DNA of 5,267 nt from Oscillibacter sp. (GCA_022796315.1 JAAWIL010000145.1:1-5267); one strand, 5' to 3'; positions 1 through 5,169 are shown, counted from the stretch's first letter. Notes: a model not told the origin generated them from the sequence alone. Translations and numbers: made by a program.

Positions 1-696
1 CAGGCGGGAGAGGAAGGCGGCGTAGGCGTCGGCCAGCTCCCCGGGCAGGTACTCAAAGTCCACATCCACCCCGGCATAGCCCCTCTGGATCACCGTTTGG
101 AGCACGTCGGACACCAGGCGGTCCTGCACCATGCTGTCCGACAGCACCAGCTCCGCCCGCTGGGTGTCAAACTGGCCGGACTCCGTGAGGGTGGACAGGT
201 GCATCACCGGCGCGGCGCCCCGCTTCCGGGCGGCGGCCAGCAGTGCCCCGTCCGCCAGGGGCAGCAGTCCGCCGAAGGCGTTGATCCCGTAGGTAAAGGG
301 GGCCAGACAGGTCAGATAGGGCAGCTGCCGGGCCAGCAGGTCCGGCTCAATGAAGGGGTAGGCATAGCCGTTGGAGACGGCGGAGCCCAGCTTCTCCCCC
401 AGATAGGAGATCACCAAAACCTGGCCGGGCCGCAGGTCCTCGCCGCCTCCCAGCTCCCAGTTGTTCCGCCACAGCTGGCGCAGCGTCGTGCCGTATTGGG
501 CCGCGATGGAGCTCAGCGTCTCCCCGCTCCGCACGGCGTGTACCTGTTGGGGAAAGCGCACCACCAGGGTCTGGCCCACGGCCAGGTCGCCGTCGGTGGG
601 AACGGCGTTGTCGGCGGCCAGACGGACCGGGTCCACCCCGTAGTAGGCCGCGATGCCGGTCACGGACTGACCGGCCTGAACCACATGAATCAGCAT
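1..696 (-). CDS. LysM-LysM-glycoside hydrolase 18 protein, spore cortex-lytic SleL/YaaH type (5' part; runs off the left edge)
   Basis: The first 232 residues are visible, reading from ATG at 696 down to base 1 with no stop. Two LysM peptidoglycan-binding domains come first, at about residues 3-48 (starts IHVVQAGQSVTGIA) and 52-98 (starts VHAVRSGETLSSIA). A GH18 barrel begins near residue 109 (NGYAYPFIEPDLL). The GH18 catalytic DxDxE motif is present as GVDVDFE, with D211, D213 and E215 the expected proton donor. There is no signal peptide, which is normal for SleL/YaaH relatives; these are loaded onto the forming spore and act as N-acetylglucosaminidases on cortex peptidoglycan during germination. 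Family members are usually about 420-430 residues, so roughly 190 residues should lie beyond the left edge. The start is fixed by a consensus ribosome binding site, and the first LysM begins immediately after it. The family is clear. The precise role is inferred, since the same architecture also occurs in other spore or cell-wall hydrolases. Confidence 0.9.
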   Translation of the reverse strand, partial: MLIHVVQAGQSVTGIAAYYGVDPVRLAADNAVPTDGDLAVGQTLVVRFPQQVHAVRSGETLSSIAAQYGTTLRQLWRNNWELGGGEDLRPGQVLVISYLGEKLGSAVSNGYAYPFIEPDLLARQLPYLTCLAPFTYGINAFGGLLPLADGALLAAARKRGAAPVMHLSTLTESGQFDTQRAELVLSDSMVQDRLVSDVLQTVIQRGYAGVDVDFEYLPGELADAYAAFLSRL

Positions 697-702
697 CCTT
701 TC

Positions 703-710
703 ATCACCTC
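703..710 (-). promoter_or_regulatory. Ribosome binding site of the LysM-GH18 gene
   Basis: On the minus strand this reads GAGGTGAT, an 8-base match to the complement of the 16S rRNA 3' end. It lies 6 bases before the ATG at 696. It decides the start, because no other in-frame ATG is nearby. Confidence 0.8.
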
Positions 711-745
711 ATTGGTGAGAACCTATGACGGCCCTCCGGCGGATA

Positions 746-775
746 TGCGGTATGATTTGGGCGGTCGGGAATAGG
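746..775 (-). promoter_or_regulatory. Weak candidate sporulation-type promoter for the LysM-GH18 gene
   Basis: On the minus strand CATACCGCA (746-754) resembles the CATA-starting -10 elements of mother-cell sigma E/K promoters. A TATT-containing -35-like stretch, CCTATTC (769-775), lies 14 bases upstream, which is the right spacing for sigma E. The -35 match is poor. The call rests partly on the expectation that such spore hydrolases are made late in the mother cell. The rest of the 113-base divergent region shows no convincing sigma-A promoter for either gene; TATGAT at 751-756 (plus strand) could serve as a -10 for the ZIP gene but has no good -35. Confidence 0.2.
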
Positions 776-797
776 ATGGAATACCAGGACAAGGAAC

Positions 798-802
798 GGA
801 GG
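798..802 (+). promoter_or_regulatory. Ribosome binding site of the ZIP transporter gene
   Basis: GGAGG lies 7 bases before ATG 810. It supports that start over any upstream alternative. Confidence 0.75.
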
Positions 803-809
803 CGCGGAT

Positions 810-1532
810 ATGGGAGCATTTGGCACAGCAGTCTGTGTGACAGCGGCGGCGGGGATCGGCGGCACGGGCCTGGGGGGCGCGGCGGGGTGTCTGCTGCGCC
901 GGGACTCGGACCGCATGGTGAGCCTTCTTTTGAGCTTCGCCGCCGGGGTGATGGCGGCGGTGGTGTGCGCGGACCTGCTGGCGGAGGCCATGGCCCAGGG
1001 CCGCACGGCGCTGGCGGCGGCGGGGGTCCTCCTGGGCTTTGGGGCCACAGGCGCCCTCAACGCCCTGCTGGCGGTCCGGCCGGCGGGAGAGGACCGCCTG
1101 GTGCTGGCCGGGGCGGTGATGGCGGCGGCCATTGCCCTGCACAACGTGCCGGAGGGCATGGTGATCGGGGCCTCCTTCGCCGCAGGAGAGCGGGGCGGCT
1201 GGCTGATGGCGGCGGTGATCGGGCTGCACAACGTCCCCGAGGGCATGGCGGTGGCGGTGCCCCTGACCGCCGGGGGAACCGGACGGCGGAGGGCGGCGGC
1301 CCTGGCGGCCCTCACCGGCGCGCCCACGGTGCTGGGGGCGGCCCTGGGGTACTGGATGGGGACCCTGGGCCCCAGGTCCTCGGCGGCGGCCCTGAGCTTC
1401 GCCTCCGGCGCCATGCTGTACGTGGTGTTCGGGGAGCTGCTGCCGGAGGCGGCGGGCCTCTGGCGGAGCAAGGTCCCCGCCCTGGCGGCGGCGGCCGGGG
1501 TGATGGCGGGCATGGTCATCTCCATGGGATAG
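810..1532 (+). CDS. ZIP-family divalent metal (probably zinc) transporter, ZupT/GufA type
   Basis: This is a 240-residue, strongly hydrophobic protein with about eight predicted membrane segments, roughly at residues 4-27, 36-56, 65-88, 97-122, 130-152, 161-184, 188-212 and 221-239. The ZIP metal-site signature occurs twice, as HNVPEG at 111-116 (fourth segment) and again at 140-145 (fifth segment, HNVPEGMAVAVPL). This is the pattern of bacterial ZupT/GufA importers, in which H, N and E of both motifs line the binuclear metal site. D55 (CADLLAEA) and E209 (FGELLPEA) are other acidic residues typical of the group. ZIP proteins carry Zn2+ and sometimes Fe2+ or Mn2+ into the cytoplasm; the exact metal cannot be read from sequence. 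The loop between segments 3 and 4 is very short and has no histidine cluster, unlike many ZIPs. The gene is transcribed away from the LysM-GH18 gene. No terminator with a T-tract is visible after it. Confidence 0.9.
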   Translation: MGAFGTAVCVTAAAGIGGTGLGGAAGCLLRRDSDRMVSLLLSFAAGVMAAVVCADLLAEAMAQGRTALAAAGVLLGFGATGALNALLAVRPAGEDRLVLAGAVMAAAIALHNVPEGMVIGASFAAGERGGWLMAAVIGLHNVPEGMAVAVPLTAGGTGRRRAAALAALTGAPTVLGAALGYWMGTLGPRSSAAALSFASGAMLYVVFGELLPEAAGLWRSKVPALAAAAGVMAGMVISMG

Positions 1533-1562
1533 CCTCCGGCCTCCATTAGCAAAATAGATTCC

Positions 1563-1617
1563 TACTATTACAACTTTGCGCTTTACTTATGAAAAAACTC
1601 CCGCTATAATAGTAAAG
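1563..1617. repeat. Overlapping inverted repeats framing the purA promoter
   Basis: TACTATTA (1563-1570) is the exact reverse complement of TAATAGTA (1607-1614). CTTTACT (1581-1587), which contains the -35 box, is the exact reverse complement of AGTAAAG (1611-1617), at the expected transcription start. The dyads embrace the -35/-10 region, a layout seen in operators. The region is AT-rich, so chance similarity is possible. Confidence 0.5.
1582..1610 (+). promoter_or_regulatory. Sigma-A-type promoter for purA
   Basis: TTTACT (1582-1587, four of six consensus bases) and a perfect TATAAT (1605-1610) are separated by 17 bases, in an AT-rich island within otherwise GC-rich DNA. Transcription should start near 1616-1618, giving a leader of about 235 nt before purA. 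It probably drives purA, the small unknown gene and purB together, since no comparable promoter is seen between them. Confidence 0.8.
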
Positions 1618-1697
1618 GTTGGCCTTTGTGTCTCTTTGCCGGAGGCCGGGCCGCGGACTTTCCGGGAGTCTGTTTTCCGATTTCGGGAAGCGCTTTG

Positions 1698-1740
1698 ACG
1701 GCTGCTTCCGAACGGAACGGCCGGAAGCAGTCTGTGCCGT
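1698..1740 (+). other. Leader hairpin with a 9-bp perfect stem
   Basis: CTGCTTCCG (1702-1710) pairs exactly with CGGAAGCAG (1722-1730) around an 11-base loop. An outer ACGG (1698-1701) can pair with CCGT (1737-1740) across a 6-base bulge. The loop junction contains CCGAAC, the core of the PurBox bound by Bacillus-type PurR, but the flanks fit that site poorly. Confidence 0.65.
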
Positions 1741-1743
1741 GTC

Positions 1744-1775
1744 TTGCGGCTGCCGCCGTTTACGGCGGCGGGCAA
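1744..1775 (+). other. Leader hairpin with a TTTA loop
   Basis: GCCGCCG (1752-1758) and CGGCGGC (1763-1769) form a perfect 7-bp all-GC stem with a four-base loop. TTGC (1744-1747) and GCAA (1772-1775) can close an outer stem across an asymmetric internal loop. It is very stable, but no T-tract follows, so it is not a standard terminator. Confidence 0.65.
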
Positions 1776-1798
1776 ACCGGCTTCCATCCAATGCTATG

Positions 1799-1823
1799 AT
1801 TTCCGATTTTTCCATTCGGAAAT
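1799..1823. repeat. 25-base dyad just upstream of the purA ribosome binding site
   Basis: ATTTCCGA (1799-1806) and TCGGAAAT (1816-1823) are exact reverse complements around a T-rich 9-base centre. It can act as an RNA hairpin 15 bases before the ribosome binding site or as a DNA operator. Both arms resemble the PurBox half AWWWCCGA, but the following AAC is not kept. The word TTTCCGATTT also occurs earlier in the leader, at 1674-1683. Confidence 0.6.
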
Positions 1824-1838
1824 GATATAAACAAAACC

Positions 1839-1846
1839 GAGAGGGG
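1839..1846 (+). promoter_or_regulatory. Ribosome binding site of purA
   Basis: GAGAGGGG lies 6 bases before ATG 1853 and 9 bases before the adjacent ATG 1856. Either could be the start; the upstream one is used here. The site is weaker than the AGGAGG/GGAGG sites of the neighbouring genes. Confidence 0.65.
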
Positions 1847-1852
1847 CTTTTC

Positions 1853-3139
1853 ATGATGTCAAATTGCGCCATTGTAGGGATTAACTGGGGCGACGAGGGC
1901 AAGGGCCGCATGGTGGACCTGCTGACCAGCGAATATGACGTGGTCGTCCGCTACCAGGGCGGCGGCAACGCCGGTCATACCGTCGTGAACGAAAAGGGCA
2001 GGTTCGCCCTGCACCTGCTGCCCTCCGGCATCTTCCGGGAAGGCGTGGTGAACGTTCTGGGCAACGGCGTGGCTCTGGACTGCGAGAGCCTGTGGACCGA
2101 GATGGAGGACGTGACCTCTCAGGGTGTGGACATCACGCCGGAGAACCTGAAGATCAGCGACCGGGCCAGCCTGCTGCTGCCCTGGCACCGGGATCTGGAC
2201 GCCCTGGAGGAGGCCCGCCTGGCCGACCGCAAGTACGGCTCCACCAAGCAGGGCATCGCCCCCTTCTACTCCGACAAGTACCAGAAGAAGACCGTCATGG
2301 CCGGGGAGCTTCTCTATCCGGACAAGCTCTGGGCCCACCTGGAGGGCATCCTGGAGTGGAAGAACCTGACCCTGGAGAAGGTCTACGGGGCCAAGCCCTA
2401 TTCCATGGAGGACCTGCGGGCCTGGTTCGCGGACTTCGGCGAGAAGATCAAACCCTATGTCTGCGACACCGGCGCTTTCCTGCGCCGCGCTCAGGCGGAG
2501 GGCAAGAGCATCCTCTTCGAGGCCCAGCTGGGCTCCCTGCGGGACCTGGACTACGGCATCTACCCCTACACCACCTCCTCCAACCCCATCGCCGCCTACG
2601 CCCCGGTGGGCTCCGGCCTGCCCACGGCGAAGATCGAGAAGATCGTGGGCGTGGTGAAGGCCTACTCCTCCTGCGTGGGCGAGGGTCCCTTCACCTGCGA
2701 GTGGTTCGGGGAGCAGGCCGAACAGCTCCGGGAGGCCGGCGGCGAGTACGGCGCCAAGACGGGCCGGCCCCGCCGGGTGGGTCCCATCGACCTGGTGGCC
2801 ACCCGCTACGGCATCCAGTGCCAGGGGGCCACGGACATCGCCCTGACCAAGCTGGACGTGCTGAGCTATCTGGAGGAGATCCCCGTCTGCACCCGCTACG
2901 AGCTCAACGGCCAGGAGACCGGCGACTTCCCCTTCCCCGCCCTCCTGCCGGACGCGAGGCCGGTGGAGACCGTTCTGCCCGGCTGGAAGTGCGACATCTC
3001 CGGCGTGCGGACCTGGGAGGACCTGCCCCAGGCCGCCCGGGACTATGTGGAGTACGTGGAAAAGGCGATTGGCTGCCCGATTACCTACGTATCCGTGGGC
3101 CCGGAGCGGGATGCCATTATCCTGCGTGAAACGACTTAG
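1853..3139 (+). CDS. purA: Adenylosuccinate synthetase
   Basis: PurA joins IMP and aspartate using GTP to make adenylosuccinate, the first committed step from IMP to AMP, in the cytoplasm as a dimer. The 428 residues match the usual length of about 420-430. Visible landmarks are the N-terminal P-loop WGDEGKG with the catalytic Asp (D14; Asp13 in E. coli), GNAGHT with the catalytic His (H42), the YTTSSN segment (239-244), the KTGRPRR loop (302-308), the guanine-recognising TKLD (332-335) and the C-terminal GPERD (416-420). Two loops are atypical. The usual GTTGRGIGPAYEDK is GSTKQGIAPFYSDK (129-142), and the usual FEGAQGTLLDID is FEAQLGSLRDLD (222-233). The catalytic Asp is retained, which argues against the phage PurZ type, where it is replaced. 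It follows a long structured leader and is followed 9 bases later by the next gene, so it probably heads an operon with purB. A start at the second Met (1856) is equally possible. Confidence 0.96.
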   Translation: MMSNCAIVGINWGDEGKGRMVDLLTSEYDVVVRYQGGGNAGHTVVNEKGRFALHLLPSGIFREGVVNVLGNGVALDCESLWTEMEDVTSQGVDITPENLKISDRASLLLPWHRDLDALEEARLADRKYGSTKQGIAPFYSDKYQKKTVMAGELLYPDKLWAHLEGILEWKNLTLEKVYGAKPYSMEDLRAWFADFGEKIKPYVCDTGAFLRRAQAEGKSILFEAQLGSLRDLDYGIYPYTTSSNPIAAYAPVGSGLPTAKIEKIVGVVKAYSSCVGEGPFTCEWFGEQAEQLREAGGEYGAKTGRPRRVGPIDLVATRYGIQCQGATDIALTKLDVLSYLEEIPVCTRYELNGQETGDFPFPALLPDARPVETVLPGWKCDISGVRTWEDLPQAARDYVEYVEKAIGCPITYVSVGPERDAIILRETT

Positions 3140-3143
3140 GAGG
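3138..3143 (+). promoter_or_regulatory. Ribosome binding site of the small gene, overlapping the purA stop
   Basis: AGGAGG begins inside the purA TAG stop codon (3137-3139) and lies 5 bases before ATG 3149. This fixes the start and suggests translational coupling with purA. Confidence 0.85.
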
Positions 3144-3148
3144 AATCT

Positions 3149-3484
3149 ATGGGATTGTTTGGTTTCGGGAAAAAGCAGCCTGAAAAAGAGGGTCTCAGCC
3201 AGGAGGAGACCGTCCGCCGGTGGAAGGACGCCTACCGGGCCAATCCCCAGGTGTACCAGAAAAACGGCGGCGGCACCCTCCTTGGAAACTGCACCCTGAC
3301 AGAGGATGTGGACACCCTGCTCCCCCTCCATCCCGAGAGCCAGTGGGCGGTGGACGGCAGGCCCGTCCCGGACTGGATTCTCAGCCTGGCCAGCATCACC
3401 GAGCAGCGCATTCTGGGGCAGCTGGAGTATCCGGAGGCCATGAAGCGGCTCCGGCCCTTCTCCCTGGCGGAATCAGAGGGCTGA
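3149..3484 (+). CDS. Uncharacterised 111-residue protein between purA and purB
   Basis: I do not recognise this family. The start is well supported by a perfect AGGAGG, and codon use is as GC-rich at third positions as in the neighbours, so it is very likely a real gene. The product is soluble-looking, with no membrane segment or signal peptide. It opens with a glycine/lysine-rich MGLFGFGKKQPEKE. A charged, probably helical stretch follows (about 16-33, SQEETVRRWKDAYRANP), then a middle part with the only cysteine (C48) and a WAVDG turn (66-70). A C-terminal part, PVPDWILSLASITEQRILGQ (72-91), looks helical and ends in KRLRPF. The three tryptophans are at 25, 66 and 76. Its position directly after purA and before purB suggests a role linked to AMP synthesis or simply co-transcription; this is inference. 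The reading frame stays open for 23 codons after the TGA stop, so a longer ancestral or recoded form is possible. Confidence 0.75.
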   Translation: MGLFGFGKKQPEKEGLSQEETVRRWKDAYRANPQVYQKNGGGTLLGNCTLTEDVDTLLPLHPESQWAVDGRPVPDWILSLASITEQRILGQLEYPEAMKRLRPFSLAESEG

Positions 3485-3487
3485 ATT

Positions 3488-3556
3488 TTGATTCGGGCCA
3501 TGACCCACGCAGAACTGGACGGGCTGTTTGAGAGCCTTTCCCGGCAATTGATCTAG
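3488..3556 (+). other. Short in-frame open stretch after the stop of the 111-residue gene (possible tail or 22-codon ORF)
   Basis: After the TGA at 3482-3484 the same frame continues as ILIRAMTHAELDGLFESL and on to SRQLI, ending at TAG 3554-3556. Read alone it could start at TTG 3488 (AGAGGG lies about 7 bases upstream) or at ATG 3500. The sequence looks like an amphipathic helix. It could be the eroded C-terminus of the upstream gene, a tiny peptide gene, or chance. The remaining bases to the purB start hold only its ribosome binding site. Confidence 0.25.
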
Positions 3557-3572
3557 ACTCTGTTCTCAACTT

Positions 3573-3577
3573 GGAGG
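3573..3577 (+). promoter_or_regulatory. Ribosome binding site of purB
   Basis: GGAGG lies 8 bases before ATG 3586. It overlaps the codons of a possible upstream TTG start at 3571, which excludes that longer start. Confidence 0.85.
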
Positions 3578-3585
3578 TTTCCATT

Positions 3586-5001
3586 ATGAAAGACCGCTAT
3601 GAATCCCCCCTGTCCTCCCGGTACGCGTCGGAATTTATGCTGAACCTCTTCTCCGCCGAAAAGCGCATTCAGACCTGGCGGCGGCTGTGGACCGCCCTGG
3701 CCCGGGCGGAGCACAAGCTGGGCCTGCCTGTGACGGCGGACCAGGCGGCGGAGCTGGAGGCTCATATCACCGACATTGACTTTGAACTGGCGGCCCGGAG
3801 GGAGAAGGAGGTCCGCCACGACGTCATGGCCCACGTCTATACCTACGGCAAGGCCGCGCCCTCCGCCGCCGGGATCATCCACCTGGGGGCCACCAGCTGC
3901 TACGTCACCGACAACGCGGACCTGATCCTCTACCGGGAGGGCCTGCGGTATCTCCGGGGGGAGCTCCTGGCTGTGCTGGCCAATCTCAGCCGGTTCGCGG
4001 ACAGGTACAAGGCCACTCCCACCCTGGGCTACACCCATTACCAGCCCGCCCAGCTGGTGACCGTGGGCAAGCGGGCCGCCCTGTGGATGCAGGACTTCCT
4101 CAGCGATCTGGAGGAGCTGGACTTTGTTCTGGAGAACCTGAAATTTCTGGGCTGCCGGGGCACCACCGGCACCGAGGCCAGCTTTATGGACCTCTTTGAG
4201 GGGGACGGGGAGAAGATCGACGAGATGAACCGGCAGATCGCCGGGGAGTTCGGGTTTGACCAGTGCTTCGCCGTCTGCGGCCAGACCTATCCCCGGAAGG
4301 TGGACAGCCGCATTCTGAACTGCCTCAGCGCCATCGCCCAGAGCGCCTTCCGCATGGCGGGCGACATCCGCCTCCTCCAGCACGACCGGCAGGTGGAGGA
4401 GCCCTTCGAGAAGAACCAGATCGGGTCCTCCGCCATGGCCTACAAGCGCAACCCCATGCGCTGCGAGCGGATCTGCTCCCTGAGCCGCTATCTGATGGCC
4501 GACGCCATGAACGCCCCCATGACCGCCTCCGCCCAATGGCTGGAGCGGACCCTGGACGACTCCGCCAACCGGCGGATCTCCCTGCCGGAGGGGTTCCTCT
4601 GCGCCGACGCCATCCTGCGCCTGTGCCAGAACGTCACCGACGGACTCCACGTCAACGAGAAGGTCGTGGACCGGGCAGTGCGGGAGTACCTGCCCTTCAT
4701 CGCCACGGAGAACCTTCTGATGGAGGCGGTGAAGCGGGGCGGCGACCGCCAGGAGCTCCATGAGGTAATCCGCACCTGCTCCATGGCCGCCACCGCCCGG
4801 ATGAAGGAGGGGGAGTCCTGTGATCTCCTCCGCCGCCTGGCCCAGGAGCCCGCCTTCGGCATGACCGAGGCGGAGATGGAGGCGGTGCTGGACCCGGCCC
4901 TCTACACCGGCCGGTGCCCGGAACAGGTGGAGGCGCTGCTGGCCCAGGTGCGGCCGCTGCTGGCCGGGGCCTCTCAGGACAAGCCGGAGATCAGTCTGTA
5001 A
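3586..5001 (+). CDS. purB: Adenylosuccinate lyase, animal/yeast-like subgroup
   Basis: PurB is a cytoplasmic homotetramer of the fumarase/aspartase superfamily. It removes fumarate from adenylosuccinate to give AMP and from SAICAR to give AICAR. This copy has 471 residues. Visible landmarks are RHDVMAHV (77-84), IHLGATSCYVTDNADLI (98-114), the TLGYTHYQPAQL segment with the catalytic acid His (H151), GTTGTEASF (192-200), and the signature loop IGSSAMAYKRNPMRCERI (279-296) with the serine pair S281/S282 that supplies the catalytic base. QWLERTLDDSANRRI (317-331) follows. From about residue 90 onward it can be aligned by eye almost continuously with the human enzyme as I remember it, rather than with the shorter B. 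subtilis-type PurB (about 430 residues). The usual Pro of SSAMPYKRNP is Ala, as I recall for yeast Ade13. The start is ATG 3586, chosen by its ribosome binding site. It is separated from the small upstream gene by 101 bases with no clear promoter, so it is probably read from the purA promoter. Confidence 0.96.
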   Translation: MKDRYESPLSSRYASEFMLNLFSAEKRIQTWRRLWTALARAEHKLGLPVTADQAAELEAHITDIDFELAARREKEVRHDVMAHVYTYGKAAPSAAGIIHLGATSCYVTDNADLILYREGLRYLRGELLAVLANLSRFADRYKATPTLGYTHYQPAQLVTVGKRAALWMQDFLSDLEELDFVLENLKFLGCRGTTGTEASFMDLFEGDGEKIDEMNRQIAGEFGFDQCFAVCGQTYPRKVDSRILNCLSAIAQSAFRMAGDIRLLQHDRQVEEPFEKNQIGSSAMAYKRNPMRCERICSLSRYLMADAMNAPMTASAQWLERTLDDSANRRISLPEGFLCADAILRLCQNVTDGLHVNEKVVDRAVREYLPFIATENLLMEAVKRGGDRQELHEVIRTCSMAATARMKEGESCDLLRRLAQEPAFGMTEAEMEAVLDPALYTGRCPEQVEALLAQVRPLLAGASQDKPEISL

Positions 5002-5144
5002 CGTAATTTAGCGCCTGCATTCATCATCGCACATGCTGGCCGGGCGCGGGCATCCTGACGGATGGCGGGAACACGGAACGCAAAGCGGCGGAAAATAACC
5101 CGCCCAGGCGGCGTTTGAAATGGTGAATACCGGCAGACGCAGAA
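5002..5144. other. Intergenic stretch with no recognised feature
   Basis: Nothing convincing is present. A weak 5-bp hairpin CCGCC/GGCGG (5100-5111) is followed by only three T, so it is a poor purB terminator. Another 5-bp hairpin, CATCC/GGATG, lies at 5051-5064. A 21-codon frame from ATG 5033 has no ribosome binding site. Confidence 0.5.
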
Positions 5145-5169
5145 AGGGCGGGGCCAGCGGCCCCGCCCT
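5145..5169. terminator. GC-rich 11-bp hairpin; possible terminator, best fit on the minus strand
   Basis: AGGGCGGGGCC (5145-5155) and GGCCCCGCCCT (5159-5169) are perfect complements around the loop AGC. On the plus strand no T-run follows. On the minus strand the stem is followed by TTTCTG, a short weak U-tract, so it could end a leftward transcript from beyond the right edge. It may equally be one unit of the composite hairpin cluster that follows directly. Confidence 0.45.

Larger units (their letters stand above)
1617..1852 (+). promoter_or_regulatory. Long structured 5' leader of purA (possible cis-regulatory RNA)
   Basis: The 320 bases between the ZIP gene and purA contain no credible gene. 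The transcribed part folds into several hairpins: a 9-bp stem at 1702-1730, a 7-bp stem with a TTTA loop at 1752-1769, and an 8-bp stem at 1799-1823. Smaller ones are GACT/AGTC around 1656-1670 and TTCC/GGAA around 1675-1689. The blocks GGAAGC (1686-1691 and 1723-1728) and GCTTCC (1704-1709 and 1780-1785) alternate, so different pairings compete, as in attenuators. No hairpin is followed by a run of T, so classical termination is not evident. I do not see the conserved cores of the purine or ykkC/PRPP riboswitches. A TTG-started frame at 1619-1825 has no ribosome binding site and is not credible. A regulatory role is inferred from length, structure and position. Confidence 0.5.

Noticed and set aside
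97..774. 225-codon plus-strand open frame opposite the LysM-GH18 gene
   Set aside because: The opposite strand holds two LysM domains and the GH18 catalytic motif; this frame has no domain and a biased composition.
704..1552. Long minus-strand open frame opposite the ZIP gene
   Set aside because: Its product is an Ala/Pro/Arg-rich low-complexity string typical of the antisense of GC-rich genes, while the plus strand encodes an unmistakable ZIP protein.
1653..1823. Purine or PRPP riboswitch upstream of purA
   Set aside because: I could not find the conserved loop or junction sequences of these classes by eye; the leader is reported as structured but unassigned.
1619..1825. 68-codon TTG-started frame inside the purA leader
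   Set aside because: It begins at the predicted transcription start with no room for a ribosome binding site, and its product is Arg/Cys-rich because of the hairpin arms.
1546..1911. 121-codon minus-strand frame across the purA promoter and start
   Set aside because: It runs antisense through the promoter, leader and first codons of purA, has no domain, and contains arms of the leader hairpins.
1859..3331. 490-codon minus-strand open frame opposite purA
   Set aside because: It is the antisense shadow of purA, with a Gly/Val/Leu/Gln-rich product and no recognisable domain.
3482..3484. TGA read as selenocysteine
   Set aside because: No neighbouring redox motif or obvious SECIS-like hairpin follows directly, and truncation or chance is simpler.
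3571..3585. TTG at 3571 as an alternative purB start
   Set aside because: The Shine-Dalgarno GGAGG lies inside these codons and is correctly spaced for ATG 3586 instead.
3553..4761. 402-codon minus-strand open frame opposite purB
   Set aside because: It is the antisense shadow of purB, and its composition is set by the reversed purB codons.
5033..5098. 21-codon ORF starting at ATG 5033
   Set aside because: It has no ribosome binding site and no recognisable sequence.
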